A DNA stretch of 64,000 nucleotides from Paramecium tetraurelia (taxonomy: Eukaryota > Ciliophora > Oligohymenophorea > Peniculida > Parameciidae): the NCBI RefSeq assembly GCF_000165425.1, contig NW_001798984.1, forward strand, positions 188,539 to 252,538, given 5' to 3'. Below the pieces are notes generated by a model, which did not search any database, was not told the origin of the DNA, and was given only the letters and a program-made list of their open reading frames with translations. Below, one piece after another: positions 9,246 to 23,862 of the stretch. Each line of letters begins with the position of its first letter. Position 1 is the stretch's first letter. The position numbers and the translations under genes are program-made.

Positions 9246-10927
9246 ATGAATAAAGAAAATGTTTGCCAAGCCTTTAGGACAGTTAAAGTTAGTAATCGTG
9301 AACTAGAAACCTTGGTTAATTCACGAGTTAATTAGTTGTAGAGATAACTCTAAGAAAAAGAGTAAGAAATCGCTTAATTACAACAATGTAATCCACCTGC
9401 CCATTCTCGTTTAATGGAAATCAAGGTGGATGCCATTTAAACAGAGAATCATCAATTGAGAAATTAGGTTAATCACTATGAATCTATGATTAAAACTCTT
9501 CAAAATAAATGCAATTCATATTAAAATCAATTAGAAACCATATCCAATCTGCTCCAAGATACTCAAAATACCTTGGAATTCGAAAGATAAGCCAAACAAG
9601 CCTTAGAACTCTAATAATCCAATATCTAACTTGATGCAGAATCAGAAAAATCAGTCATCAAAACATAAATTGATTTGTTAAGAAAAGAGAAATATCAATA
9701 TTAATCTTAATTTTAAGAACTTGAGTTATAGTTGAAATAATAATAATTATCCAATATGGAACTTACTTAAGAATTAAGCACCCTCAGTCATTCATTTTCA
9801 TAATTGCAACTATCATATTCAAAAATAGAAGAAAAGGCATATGAATTGGAATCCAAGAATGAAATCTTAGTTTCTTAATTGGATGTATACAAGACCTAGA
9901 ATGAATAAATGAAATCTCAGTTGCAATAATCGAACCCTAAGAATGTAGAGAAGCAATTTTAATAGAATGATAGAATCTAAGAACTTGAAGGCAAATTGAG
10001 GTTATCTTATGAAAATACTTCACAATTCTAATAGTTGTTGAATGAAAAATAAGAACTTATTAAGAAATTAGAAAAATAATTATAAAGACAATAAAATTGG
10101 AATGAGAATAATAATATCTTATAGGATTAACTAGAGAAATCTTAATTTGCTCTAGAAGAAATGTAGTTTGAAAATTAGAAAATAGCCAAATATCAACAAT
10201 AATAAATAGAATAACTGAAGAGACAATTAGAGTTGCAAAGTAATAATAATGAAGAGTTGATAGAAACCAAATAATAATTATAAAAAATGAAATCTGAATT
10301 TGAAAATTATAAATCTCTTAATGAAAGCAAAATAAATGATGTAAATTATAATTATTAACAATAGATTAACTCAAAGTCCATGATAGATTAATAGAATTAA
10401 TGGAATTTAGAAAAATCCAAATTGGTGAGTTAAATATAACATTTATCAAGTTAAGTAGAGGTTTAATAAAATTAAACTTATGATTAATTAGACGCCGGCC
10501 CATACAAATTGAAAGTTAAATGGCATTGAAATACGCAGCCGAAAAAGTCTAATTAGAAAATCAATTATGGGCTGTTTAAGAATAATTGGATGGAATATCA
10601 AATTCTATTGAATTATATGTTACTAAAATCAGTTAATTAAATATTGAAAATGATTAATTAAGAGAATAATTAATTGAAAATTAGAATAATTCAAAGCAAA
10701 TATTGATTTTAGAATAATAAATTCGTAACTTTTGTGTGGAGATTGAAAAGCTCAAGAGCATTATTATATAAAAGAGTGATCAAATAGAATTTTTAACATC
10801 AAAAAAAATATAGACTGAATAATTGGTTAATTATGTATCAGAGTTGGAAAGAAAAGTAAATCATTTAAGTTAAGACAACTAAAGATTAAATGCAATAATC
10901 ATTTAAAGATGCAAGAACTCTTGGTGA
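9246..10927 (+). CDS. long coiled-coil protein
   Basis: ATG 9246 (MNKENVCQAFRTVKVSNREL), TGA 10925-10927, about 550 aa. Almost the whole sequence is heptad-rich and Gln-rich, e.g. LQEKEQEIAQLQQ, HQLRNQVNHYESMIKTL, KQELIKKLEKQLQRQ and LVNYVSELERKVNHLSQDN. Most Gln codons are TAA/TAG. No other domain is seen; such proteins in ciliates are often structural or basal-body components, but that is inference. Near 10490-10530 the frame shifts by one nucleotide across a locally GC-rich patch (around 10495-10503) and an in-frame TGA at 10527 appears. I found no GT-AG intron that repairs it, so a sequence error or an unusual intron is possible there. Confidence 0.75.
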
Positions 10928-10981
10928 ATAAACAACTATTATTTTACTTTCAAATATATATATCATCATACTTATAATCAA

Positions 10982-13057
10982 TCAATTTTATCTTTTCTTA
11001 AATCTCAAAAAACATCTGGGCAATGATTTTGTAGATTTTTTAGAGTAGCTATTATAGTTTTTTTCAAAAAAATTGAAGTTAAATTCTTGCAAAGTTTAAG
11101 CTACTTACACTGTTTAAACTTAGGCAGTCTTATATTCAGATGAGTGTCTAATTCTGTTGGTTTTGACTTATGTAATTACAAATTTATGTTACTAAACTAA
11201 TGGAGTAAGGATTTTATCTTAAGGCCTATAAAGTGACATGGTTCTCAAATCAGTTCTACATCTAGAATCATTTCCTGGACTATTTAATTTGGTTGAAGTA
11301 TTCTATGGAGCAGATAAGTTAGATTGAGTTAGGTGCAGAATGATTTTTCTTGCATCAGCCAATGAATTGGATTGAGTTCTTCTTAATAATTTTTTAGTTT
11401 CTTTGTCATAATCAATTTCATGCAGTGAATCTTCAGTAAAATCTAAATTCAATAATGTTTCTACTGCATTTTTTTCTTTTTAGTTATAATAATTAAACAT
11501 AATTATTTAATAATAAATCATGATCCAACCTTTTTAATTTGCTCTTGTATTTACTCAGGTGTTTTTAATGGAATGTATGCATCAATTTTTGTATGTTGAG
11601 GCAAGCGTGACTGTAAAAATGATATCAAAAGAATACCCTCTACTCCATTAAATCGACATTGAAGAACTTTTTAATAATAGCCCCAATCTTTCTAGTTTCC
11701 TATTTGTAATTTACAAGATCCTTATCATTTCTTTTGATGTAACTTTGTAACGAGTACAACTAATACTAAGATGTAGATTAATACTTGAACTTTTGATAAT
11801 TTAATTTTCTCACAACTCTTCAAAGCAATCATTAATTCATTGATCTTAATAAATCCAGTATTATCTTTGTCTTATCTTCTAAAATGTTCAAGTAAAAACA
11901 CTTCCATTTTACTCTTCTAAGCTTCCAATAACCCTTTGACTAAATTCTCAAAGATAGTTTCCTCTAACACTTTATCACTAGTCTCATACTCCACAGCCTT
12001 ATCCCCAATAATTTCCATGATTTATTTGATTTCATCTTCCGTAAAGAATTATTACTAGATTAGAGAATATCAATATACTTCTTCTAGAATTTATTGGAAA
12101 ACATTGGAAGGAATAGAATGAATCTCATCCTCATCCTTGAGTTTGCATTATTCTACTATTTTTTTATAGACATTTCTAAGATCAGTTGAGAGCATCCATT
12201 ATGCTTCGAATCTGCTTTCCTCTTCCTTCTCTCTCAATTCCTTAAGTGCTTAATTCTGACAATAGATTGAATGCAATGTTTCAATTCCAAAAGAGGAAAT
12301 GTCTTTGAATTACAGAATTCCTGTTCTTGATACATCCAGTCTATTGAGGGTGTCCTCCAATTAGTGTTTACCTAGATGTAGACCCATCAACTAAAATAGT
12401 TAGCCTCCCTCTTCATAGGAGATTACTCCCATATCATCTTTATCAATTTATCTGAAACATTAATATAGAAGTTCAGTTAGCATTTTGATTTCTCTGATTT
12501 TTTCTTCTTCTGTGATTGTGAATTGATTTACTAATTCTTAATCGTGTTCCAATAATTCTGGCTGAACGACTAAATTCTCCTTTTCTTATTCTGGTTATTT
12601 TTCATATAATACTTCATCCATTCTCTTATTAATAATTCTAGTTTGTTCAAATTCTGTTCCTAGAAACATGATTCTACAAGTTCGATCTTTGCGTGCTAAT
12701 ATAGTTTCAATCCATTTCTTGAAAATATAAGGATTTGCTTACTTCCATTTATGAAATTCGAATAGTTCGATTGACCAAATGAATAAGTGAATCGTTTTCA
12801 AATCTGAATGACATTGTTCTTTCAGATGGATCTGTCAGATCTGGAATATAGAAATACACTTTCACTGTTGCAACAGGAATGGGATTTGATGGAGTAGGTA
12901 ATGAGAAAACTGTCATGAAACTATATATAAATTCAATGACTTACGTGTGTCCTGAGGAAGTTTCTTCAATATAGCTTGTGTAATATAAGTACTTCTTTGT
13001 CCATTGACTTACGAAATTGTTGATCAAGTGAATGCTTCTTTCTAATAAATCTGTCAT
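10982..13057 (-). CDS. EF-hand protein with coiled-coil and basic C-terminal region
   Basis: Starts MTDLLERSIHLINNF at 13057, TGA at 10982-10984. At least six introns of 19-30 nt are needed. The N-terminal part is beta-rich (VATVKVYFYIPDLTDPSERT), then a central helical part carries two clear EF-hand loops: DKDDMGVISYEE and DKDNTGFIKINE, with Asp at positions 1 and 3 and Glu at 12. The helical linker ALKELREKEEESRFEAQW lies between. The C-terminus is Ser/Thr/Arg-rich and probably disordered. Ca2+ binding is expected; the role is unknown. Ends converge with the coiled-coil gene, 54 bp apart. Confidence 0.75.
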
Positions 13058-13105
13058 AAAATGTTATTTATTAATTAATTATTTGCAAAAACAAATTAAA
13101 TCAAT

Positions 13106-14272
13106 TCAGGAGCAGAGATCATTGATTTACACTATTTCTACTAGACTTTTGGGCATGCTAATCTATGTTAATTATAAATACAATTCATCCATATTTTTAT
13201 ACAATTTGAACATCTTCAGCTAAACCAATATATCTAAATCAGCAGACAATTTTAGTTTTGATTAACTCATAATCTTTAATACTTTCGATTCCATTTTAAG
13301 TTTAATTTATGACTATTAAGCTTAAAATGCCAGAATCGGAAACATCATCTTGTTTTCACTCTAGTTGTTCTAGTTTCTTTACACTAGATTCTTCAGAGCC
13401 GCAACTTTGATGAACAACTCTTGTAATCTTTTCTTTTTGTCCCTAATAACATTCTTCTAACTGATCTACAGGCAATTATATCAATATTATACTAATTACT
13501 CTTTGAACATATCAGTTTCATTCCTTCTCATCCTATGTTTGCAATACACATCAGAAATCACTCGTTTACCTTCCTTCCTCAACACCTTAGAAGCGATCAT
13601 AACATTTAAAGCATCATAAACTCTTCTTTTGATATTTTGTTCATCTTTAGGCTTGTAACTCAATTTTAATTCATACATTATCTAATTCCACTATTTATCC
13701 ATCAGAACCTAAATCTTATATCAATCTTTATGCAACATCCTTATAAGAAGTGGATTTCAATTCCAATACTATGTCTCTCACTTTGACACTCAAATTACGT
13801 AGTCCTTTTAATAATAATCACTAGATACCTTTCTAACTTCGTTGAGGAGTCTAATCTTGATAGAATGCTAAATTTATTGATTTTTTTTCGATCTTCTCAG
13901 AATAATATCTCCTTGTTTATTCATTCCTACGTTTCTGTGGCGTCATTTACGTAGTATTAATTTAAACAATTTAAAATCCCTATTACTTATTTTGTGACTA
14001 TTTGATCACAACTTGTTTTAATTGGGGAGATTGATTATTTGATGTTTACAGATCAAACATTTTTTATAAAGGTTATTGATCAAAAGGAAAAATATCGTCT
14101 GCATGCTGTATGGGTTATGCAATGTAATAATCTTGCAAGACCATATTGTTCGGACTGAGGTGAGCACGAAATAAAATGGGACTGTAAGGTTGAAACAGAA
14201 TCATATTGGATTAACGAAGGTTCAGAGGAGATGATTCCATTTCAGAATGGAAATCATTTGGAGTCTAATCAG

Positions 14273-14276
<4 letters not shown>
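13106..14276 (-). CDS. TFDP: DP transcription factor, partner of E2F
   Basis: Starts MTDQTPNDFHSEMESSPLN at 14276. After a Gln-rich N-terminal region and RRNEQTRRYY, the winged-helix domain is clear: KGLRNLSVKVRDIVLELK, TSYKDVAQRLIQDL, then NPKDEQNIKRRVYDALNVMI and ASKVLRKEGKRV, which carry the RRVYDALNV core that E2F and DP share. It is followed by the DP-type dimerisation helix KKKRLQELFIKVAALKNLVQ and the DP beta domain, ending at TGA 13106-13108. Introns include 24, 25 and 39 nt. DP binds E2F to control S-phase genes in the nucleus. The RNQNNQ after the helix and QELF...ALKNLVQRN are diagnostic for DP rather than E2F. Confidence 0.9.
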
Positions 14277-16331
<2,055 letters not shown>

Positions 16332-16362
16332 TTGAAATATTAATTAAAAATTAAAACTTACA

Positions 16363-17010
16363 ATGAAAAACCAATAACAATAATAATCTGGCAATTCTAA
16401 TGCTGCTTAGATAAGAAAGAAGCTGCTTAATAACTAATAAGTTTTATCAGAAAGTTAAAAGAATGAAATCAAAAAAGCATTTGATTATTTTGATACAGCA
16501 GGATCAGGCACCATAGAGGCAACAAATTTAAAGGTCGTCTTGAGAGCCTTAGGCTTTGATCCAACTTAAGAAGAAATTGGAAAACTTATCAAAGATCTTG
16601 GTAAAGGAGATGTTAAATATGATGCACAAAGAATAGATTTCTAAGAATTTTTAGAGATTATGATGGTTAAAATGAGTCAAAAAGATTCTCTGGATGACAT
16701 TAAAAAAGCATTCAATCTTTTCAAAGATGGCAACAACCCCAAAGTATATTTATGAATATTCAATTAGAAAATAATCACATTTGATTCCTTAAAGAAAGTG
16801 ATCTAAGATTTGGATGAAGATATGACTGATTAATAAATCCTCTAATTGTTAAAGGGAGCTCAATCGAATACAAATGAATTGAAAGAGATGGATAAAGATG
16901 GGAAAAAGGAGAAGAAACAACCTGAAGATGAATACAAGATAGAAGTGTCAGAAGATCAATTCATTAAAATCTTAACTAGAGATCTTAATGATGACAAAAA
17001 GAAATTATGA
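16363..17010 (+). CDS. centrin-like EF-hand protein
   Basis: ATG 16363, one 24-nt intron after NNPK (about 16744-16767), TGA 17008-17010, about 207 aa. After a Gln/Asn-rich start come centrin-like helices: [20 protein letters not shown] with [20 protein letters not shown], the hallmark centrin spacing, then [20 protein letters not shown] and [10 protein letters not shown]. The second half is divergent and carries a Lys/Glu-rich insert ([14 protein letters not shown]). Only the first EF-hand loop ([12 protein letters not shown]) looks near-complete. Centrins act at basal bodies and in contractile fibres of ciliates. It is divergently transcribed from the kinesin-13 gene, 31 bp apart. Confidence 0.75.
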
Positions 17011-17089
17011 AACTTAATTGCATATTTTAACAATCATTCTTCCCTCATACAATCAACTATCTAATACTTGCATTATTTGATATAAAATT

Positions 17090-17380
17090 ATGCAAAGATT
17101 GGCCTATATCTGGGTTTTGGCATTTAGAATGTAACCTTAGAATATTAATTTGAAAACATCTGCCAAAAATGAACTCACTCAAAACTTATTTAGAACCAAA
17201 TTATTAAATAAATAATATTATTGTATGGGTTATAACTATTAATATAACATTAAAATTTAGTTAATGTTTTATTTTGTATGCCTTTTTCTATTAGCATTTA
17301 TTTTCATTATTCTGAAAAAATTCTTAAAACCGATTGAAGCCTATTACAAACTAGAAACATTAAAACTTTAGTAGTATTGA
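17090..17380 (+). CDS. small protein with one membrane span, hypothetical
   Basis: An uninterrupted frame of 96 codons from ATG 17090 (MQRLAYIWVLAFRMQPQ) to TGA 17378-17380. The first 15 residues are hydrophobic and could be a signal or targeting sequence. A second strong hydrophobic run (LMFYFVCLFLLAFIFIIL) followed by KKFLKPIEAYYKLETLK looks like a single membrane span with a basic cytosolic side. No family recognised. The size and single span would fit a small respiratory-chain or organelle membrane subunit, but that is only a guess. Confidence 0.5.
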
Positions 17381-17532
17381 ATATTCAAGTTTTTGCATCA
17401 TGGCTGATTTTTTTAGTATTTTTTTGATTAATAATTATTTAATTAACTAATATAGTTTATAATATAAAACTAATAGAATTTCATAAAAATTCAAAGGGGA
17501 TGTTTCTCTATTAAAAATTAACATTATAAAAT

Positions 17533-18423
17533 ATGTCCAATAGAAAATAAAAAAAACCACTTAAGCATTAAGAAAAGGAAAACTAAAAAGAAAATAATAG
17601 AGGAAAACCTTGTGATATTTAAAATACAACCTTAAATATTCCTAATATCTGGACGAATGATTAGACTTGTTTGAGACTTCTAAAATATTTATCAGACATA
17701 GGAAGACACAATTGTTTGCATTAAGCAGGCAAACCAGGTAGTAAAGATAAACCAGGTAAAAAAGTCAAGCTAGAAAGTGAGAATAAATACGACTTGAATA
17801 AATCAGAGATCGAAAACACAAGAAAGTACTTTGAAAAGTCTGAAGAGTTCGCTGGTGAATTATTTGGCCATAAGTGTGAGACAAAAAGATGTATAGTGTT
17901 CTTTTTCAGATCAAATGCAGATTATAAAATCAATAATTATGATTTTATAAAAACTAGTCCCTAGGATTGTTAAGATGTTCTAATTAAGTTATCAGCCTTA
18001 TTGACTCACAAATTTCTTATGGATCTAGTCACTATCTTAAATTAATCTAACAATATTCCATACCTAATTGATACTTTTGTTACACAATGGATCACGCCTT
18101 CATAATATTCTCCTATAATCTAAAATTTATTTATAAAATACATGATCGATACTATGAAGGAGAAAAAATCGATGGAAGACTTTGAGAAAAAAACCAGAGA
18201 AGACATGGAAAAAATCTTTTTTAACTTTCTCTAATCACCTATTTTCAAAGAAGAATTAGAAAAATTTATCAGAGAAATCAAACTCATTTTTAATAGAGAA
18301 AATGATCAATATTAACCATAAGATTTTGAAGATTTTGAAGGTAATCAAGGTATTTTACAAGAAGAGTTGGGAGAAGATTAAAGATAATCAGAATTCGTTC
18401 CATTTTTACTGGAAGAATTTTGA
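17533..18423 (+). CDS. unknown protein, first of a tandem paralogue pair
   Basis: Intronless frame of 296 codons, ATG 17533, TGA 18421-18423. It starts with a very basic, probably disordered segment (MSNRKQKKPLKHQEKENQKE). A conserved core follows: IPNIWTNDQTCLRLLKYLSD then IGRHNCLHQAGKPG, later CETKRCIVFFFRSN and a helical part LIKLSALLTHKFLMDLVTIL, ending in acidic EEFL-type sequence. The downstream gene at 18780 has the same core in the same order, so the two arose by tandem duplication. I do not recognise the family. The RHN-x-LHQAGK motif with flanking Cys and His might bind metal or nucleic acid, but this is speculation. Confidence 0.7.
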
Positions 18424-18779
18424 ATATTATATATAGCAACTCTTTTCTAAAATATTATTTATTCTATATTAAAATCTAATTGGATTATATATGTTGGTTA
18501 TTTATTCTATATAGCAATTTATTAATTCTATTCCAACTCAGTTAATTAATATTAGTATTTAGGTGGAATTTGTTCTATAAAATATCATATTTAAATTTTG
18601 TTTTTTGAGTGGTAAAAATACCACAATTTCTTATTTTACTATTAAAACTGAGTTCATTCCAATTTTCCACTTTAATTAAAAGCAATATAGAAAATGTTCA
18701 TTAATTTAATTTCCATAGAATGAATTTGTAATAGAATTACTTATGTATTCTTCTGTGATTTGATCATTTTTGTATATAA

Positions 18780-19565
18780 ATGAAGAAGAATTCTAAAAAA
18801 GTACACAAAGTAGAAAATTACAGTAAACCAAAAACTGAAAATAGAGGAAAACCATCATAATTAAAAAATATTTAATTAGAAGCTCCTGAAATATGGACGA
18901 ACTCGCCACCTTGTGTTCGTCTAGTCAAATACTTAAGTGATATGGGAAGACATAATTATTTACATCAAGCAGGTAAACATTCAAATAAGGTTGACAACAA
19001 TAAGAGGTAAGAAAATGATTTGGATACAAAGCTACGCTATGAATACGCCTAGGAAATAGTAGAGAAATTGTTTTCTATCTAATGTGAATCCAAAAGATGT
19101 TTCGTCTTTTTCTTTAGGAGTGTTGATTAAGAAAAAGTGATTTACGATTTTTAGGAATATATCCAAAATCAAGAGTTCTTATTCATTATACATTTGATTT
19201 AGCCCCTATTATCCTAAAAATTCATTGAAGATCTTATCTCCATCTTGAATTCACAAGACAATTCAAGTTCTGCAGTTGATCTGCTATTATAAAGTAAGGA
19301 TGATCCTTCAAAATATTCACACATAGTTTAAAATTTTTTTATTTAGAAATAACTCCAAACAGGGCTGGATAAGAAAACAAATAAACCCAATATTGAAGAG
19401 GTAATAAATGAATTTGAAGAATTTTTAAAAGATCCTTAAACTAACTAGTTAGTTTATGATTTTGTTAGTGAAATATTAAGAATATTTTAATCTTCAACAG
19501 CTTATCTACCAGACATAAATGAAATGTGTGAGGTTGTTAATGATTTTTAGTGCATATATCAATGA
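18780..19565 (+). CDS. unknown protein, second of a tandem paralogue pair
   Basis: Intronless frame of 261 codons, ATG 18780, TGA 19563-19565. Shared blocks with the preceding gene: basic start MKKNSKKVHKVENYSKPK, then ENRGKPSQ, then APEIWTNSPPCVRLVKYLSD, MGRHNYLHQAGK, CESKRCFVFFFRSV, and a helical block LIQPLLSQKFIEDLISILNS. Divergence is high outside these blocks, which suggests an old duplication with both copies kept. The 356-bp spacer between the genes is AT-rich with no open frame. Function unknown. Confidence 0.7.
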
Positions 19566-20294
19566 ATTTTCATATTCTTACAAAATATATAGTAATTCTA
19601 TTAGAAATTTAAAAGCAAGAGATTAAAATAATTATCAGTATAAATTCATTAATTAAACATATGATAATTCTTTATATTTTTATTTTTAAATAAGTTTATA
19701 AATAAAAATTATTTACTGCTTTAAATAAAATGTAATTGACTAGAAAGTTAAAAAATTAAATGAAGCAAGGAGTCTTTAAAGAATAGTATTAGTAAATTAT
19801 AATTTATCGAAATTGATTAATTAATAATATTAATGATGATAATCAAATGAGTAGGTGTGACTTGAATTCTTAGAGTTGAATTGTCTAATGTATATGGTCA
19901 TATTCTAAAATACTTAATTGACTTTTCTTAGAAGTATCTTGATCACTATAAACTTAACGATCTAATGATTAAACGAATATTGGCTCTTTACTTTTACTTA
20001 TTAAGTATTAGTCAAATTATGAATGAGCATAGCCTAAATTTGAAGATGAAGTGGAAGATGATGAAATCGGAAAGTAAGGTAAAATGGAAAAATGCAATTA
20101 AGAGAATAACAATGATATAATATAAATATGGGTTTGATGATTGATTGTTGAATATAATAATTAATAAAAAGAAGCTGAGTTTAATATGGGTTCTAATAGT
20201 ATCTTAAATTACGTAATAAAAGGTTTATAGTATAATGCGTAATATAAGAGTGCTAAATATAGAGTAAGGGTCGTCATAAATAAAATCATAAATA
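19566..20294. other. spacer with a possible small gene near 19.7-20.15 kb
   Basis: A coding-like plus-strand stretch occurs at about 19885-20150: VYGHILKYLIDFSQKYLD then LNDLMIKRILALYFYLLSIS and EHSLNLKMKWKMMKSESK, ending at a TGA near 20148. A 23-nt GTA...TAG sequence just before it could be an intron, but I could not find a start codon in phase upstream. It may be the remnant or second exon of a small gene. The rest is AT-rich spacer ahead of PEP carboxykinase. Confidence 0.3.
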
Positions 20295-21999
20295 ATGCAG
20301 AATCAAGACCTGGCAACACATAATCTGCTACAGAGATGGGGACTTAACAACGCTACTGTATACAGAAATCCTAGTGTTCCACTCATCTATTAACTCTCTA
20401 TGTTATAAGCTGACGGATCATCTACTAGGCCAGATTCTATAAATAGCACAGGAGCATTGGTGGCTTATTCAGGCAAGAAGTGTGGGTAAATAGTTAATAA
20501 TAATGATGTAGACGAGTGCCTAAGGATAAAAGAATCATCAAAGACTAAGGGACAGAAAAAGATGTCTGGTGGGGAGATGTGAACATAGCTTTGAGTCCAG
20601 AATCCTATGGGGAAGTGGAGAAGATTGCTTTGGAGTATTTGGGAAGCAGAGAAAGAGTAATGAATGCTTTTGTATATTTTTAGTTGTTCATTATCGATGG
20701 ATATGCAGGATGGGATGTTAACCATAGATTAAGAATCAGAGTATTTTGCACAAGACCATACCATGCATTATTTATGAAGAATATGTTAATCAGACCAACT
20801 GAAGAGGAGCTCAAAAAAGACTTTAACGGAGACGTTGATTTCTACATCTTCAATGCAGGACCTTAAATAATAGAGAAGCCTATAGAAGGAGTTACATCTG
20901 AAGGATGCGTAGCTGTGAATCTGACAGAGAGAAAGATGGTTATATTGGGCACTCAATATGCTGGGGAAATGAAGAAGGGAGTATTTGGAGTTACTCATTA
21001 TCTATTTCCAAAGCAAGGAGTCCTCACATTACACAGTTCAGCCAATGAAGGAGAGAATGGAGATGTCACTTTATTGTTTGGATTGAGTGGAACAGGCAAA
21101 ACTACATTGAGTGCTGATCCCAAGAGAAATCTCATAGGAGATGATGAACATGCTTGGTCTGATCATGGAATTTTTAATATTGAAGGCGGTTGTTATGCTA
21201 AGTGTGTTGATCTTTCTAAAGAAAAAGAACCTGAGATTTTCAATGCCGTAAAGTTTGGAGCAGTTTTAGAAAATATTGAATACTTATCTAATGAGACCAG
21301 GGAAGTGGATTTCTCAAATATCTCAATCACTGAAAACACTAGAGTGAGTTATCCCTTAGAATTCATACCAGGAGCCAAGTTTCCAGCTTAGGGAGGACAT
21401 CCAAAGAACATATTCTTTTTGACTTGTGATGCATATGGTGTTTTACCTCCAGTCTCTATGTTGACACCTGAATAAGCCATGTATCATTTCATCTCTGGTT
21501 ACACTGCCAAAGTTGCAGGAACTGAGGTTGGAGTCAAAGAACCCTAAGCCACATTCTCTGCTTGTTTTGGAGAAGCCTTTTTAGCATTACATCCAACTCT
21601 CTATGCTAATATGCTGGCTGAAAAAATCAAGAAGCATGATACCAAAGTGTGGTTAATTAACACAGGGTGGTCTGGTGGAAAGTATGGAGTGGGATAGAGG
21701 ATGTCATTGAAATATACTAGAGCTATAATAGATCTAATCCATAATGGAGAATTGAAAAATGCTGAATTTGAGAACTTCCCTATTTTTAACTTCAGAATTC
21801 CTAAGGCTGCCAAGAATATTCCTTCAGAGATTCTTAATCCAAGGAATACATGGAAGTATAATATTGATTTAATATATTTAGAAATCCAGATGAATTTGAT
21901 AAACAATTATTAGAATTAGCTTAAAAGTTTTAGGTCAATTTCAAAAAGTATGAAGATAAAGCAACAATAGAAGTTATTAGTGCAGGTCCAAAATTGTGA
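20295..21999 (+). CDS. PCK: phosphoenolpyruvate carboxykinase (ATP-dependent)
   Basis: ATG 20295, TGA 21997-21999, about 540 aa. Three introns: 20486-20511, 20657-20683 and 21856-21881. Diagnostic ATP-type motifs are present: [10 protein letters not shown], a kinase-1a P-loop [11 protein letters not shown], kinase-2 GDDEHAW, the Mn/substrate loop around [10 protein letters not shown], and [10 protein letters not shown]. The GTP-dependent animal enzyme lacks this arrangement. It converts oxaloacetate and ATP to PEP, CO2 and ADP, the entry step of gluconeogenesis, or runs in reverse in some protists. Length and motif order are complete with no lesion. It is followed 63 bp later by the SAC1 gene. 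Confidence 0.97.
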
Positions 22000-22062
22000 T
22001 TATAATTTGTATCTATATTGGATTTGTTAGTATATTTGCTACAACATTATTATTAATATTAT

Positions 22063-23565
22063 ATGCAGAAGGAAATTTAAAATTATATTGGAGATTTTAG
22101 TCTTGATTATACGAATGCTGCTATCTTTGGAAAAATGTAATTGCAAGTGAATAAATACTTAATTCTCGTTGTTAATTCATAATGTGTTGGTTAATTATTA
22201 GGACATGAAATCTATTTGATTAAATAATTGGTTTTCTATCCTTTATCAGAAAGCGAAGTCATCCACAAAAACGATTAAGTCTATATTGACATGATCAAAT
22301 CCATAGTGTGTGACGACTCCAGCTATTACAGTTTGACTTATAATCTTACGCATAGTTTACAACTTAAGAAGAATAGGAATCGATTTGCAATTAATCACAA
22401 ATACTTGGAAGATATAGAAAATAAGACTTATGTAATCAACGGATGTGTCCAAATCTACAACAATGCCACACTCACATTTTGTTAAATTGTCAGAAGAGAA
22501 TGTTTAAGACAAGGCCGAAGATTTACCCAGAGAGGATGTGATTAACAGGGAAATTGTACCAATTACACTGAAATCGAGGATGTCTATTAAATTAACAAAT
22601 CCACATACTCCTTTGTTTAAGTGAGAGGATCACTACCTTTCAAGTGGTCCTAAGTACCATATTTGAATCCAAAACCCAGTATTGTAAATTTAACATTAAA
22701 TATACCTAGTAAATTGATGGCAATTCAGATAATAATATTGAACTATGCAATGCACATCTCTTTACCCAAATCTCATATTACAGAGAGATGTTCATATTGA
22801 ATTTAATTGATCGCAAAGGGAAACAATAGAAACTAGGAAATTATTTCTAATAAATCTTGGAGTCTTTCCAGAGAAGAGAAATCTAATATTTTTGGTTTGA
22901 TTTTCATTAAGAAAGAGCCAATCTTAATAAATTGGTAGATGAAATTAGTTCAGTCTTGGAATAATATGGCTATTATTAAATAGCTAATTAAAACACTAAG
23001 CTAATTTCTGAATAAAAGGGAGTTTTCAGAGTGAATTGCATGTCCTGTATTGATAGAACAAATGTGGTGTAATATTTAATAAGCAAATTCATTTTAGAGG
23101 AAATCATTTAAGATGCTGGATTAGAAGACTCATTAGAATCCATACATAAGAAAATATGGATCAATTCAGGAAATCAATTAAGTAAATTATATTCAGGTAC
23201 TAATTCATTGAAGAATGATTATATCAAATATGGTAAATAAACTAAGTGTGGGATGATTATCGATGCAACATTGTCAACTAAAAGATACTTCTTAAATCAT
23301 TTTAATGATTATCACATACAAAATAGCATTGATTTAACTCTTGGATTATGGGATATGAACGATTCTCGATTTCACAATTACAAATTTGAAAACTCTCTTC
23401 AAAAATGCCTACTCATAGTATTTAATACTAACTATTAATTAGTTTTTTTTGCTGATGTTAGTGTTCAATTTTTTAAATTTGGGTATTCTAAGTCCAGCTT
23501 TGTCATTTTTAGTACTAAATTACTTTCCATAGGTATATTAAGTAAGATCAATATTAACATAATGA
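22063..23565 (+). CDS. SAC1: SAC1-like phosphoinositide phosphatase
   Basis: ATG 22063 (MQKEIQNYIGDFSLD), TGA 23563-23565. The Sac domain is complete: RRFTQRGCDQQGNCTNYTEI and VQVRGSLPFKWSQVP, a central QKGVFRVNCM block and catalytic CX5R as CMSCIDRTNVVQ (about 23039-23075), then YGKQTKCGMIIDATLSTKRY. An intron of about 31 nt lies after PKPS and a 25-nt one near 23419-23443. Removing the second reveals a C-terminal pair of hydrophobic stretches (FFLLMLVFN; ALSFLVLNYF), the membrane anchor typical of ER/Golgi SAC1. It dephosphorylates PI4P. The start could lie a little upstream. Confidence 0.9.
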
Positions 23566-23862
23566 TGCATCAGGATAGATTAATAAAATTATTGAATTAT
23601 ATTAAATCAAAATAATTATAAATAGTAAACTTATACAGCCGATTATATAAATTGTAATGCATTCCTTAATTATTCTATTAGCTTTTTAATGATATTCTAT
23701 ATTTGAAGATAAAATTAAATTTAAATATGTAAAAAATAACTCCTTTTCTACTGATTATCCTAGTTTCCTATTATATAATGCAATATTAGGTCTATAAAAT
23801 AATTAAGATAAAGTTATCAGGTATAAAATTCTCATAAACATAAAAATTGTATATATATATTT

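Noticed and set aside
20465-20998. Minus-strand readings opposite PEP carboxykinase
   Set aside because: They overlap a highly conserved, fully matched enzyme on the plus strand and have no protein-like features.
21601-21906. Minus-strand hydrophobic reading in the 3' part of PEP carboxykinase
   Set aside because: Antisense shadow of conserved coding sequence.
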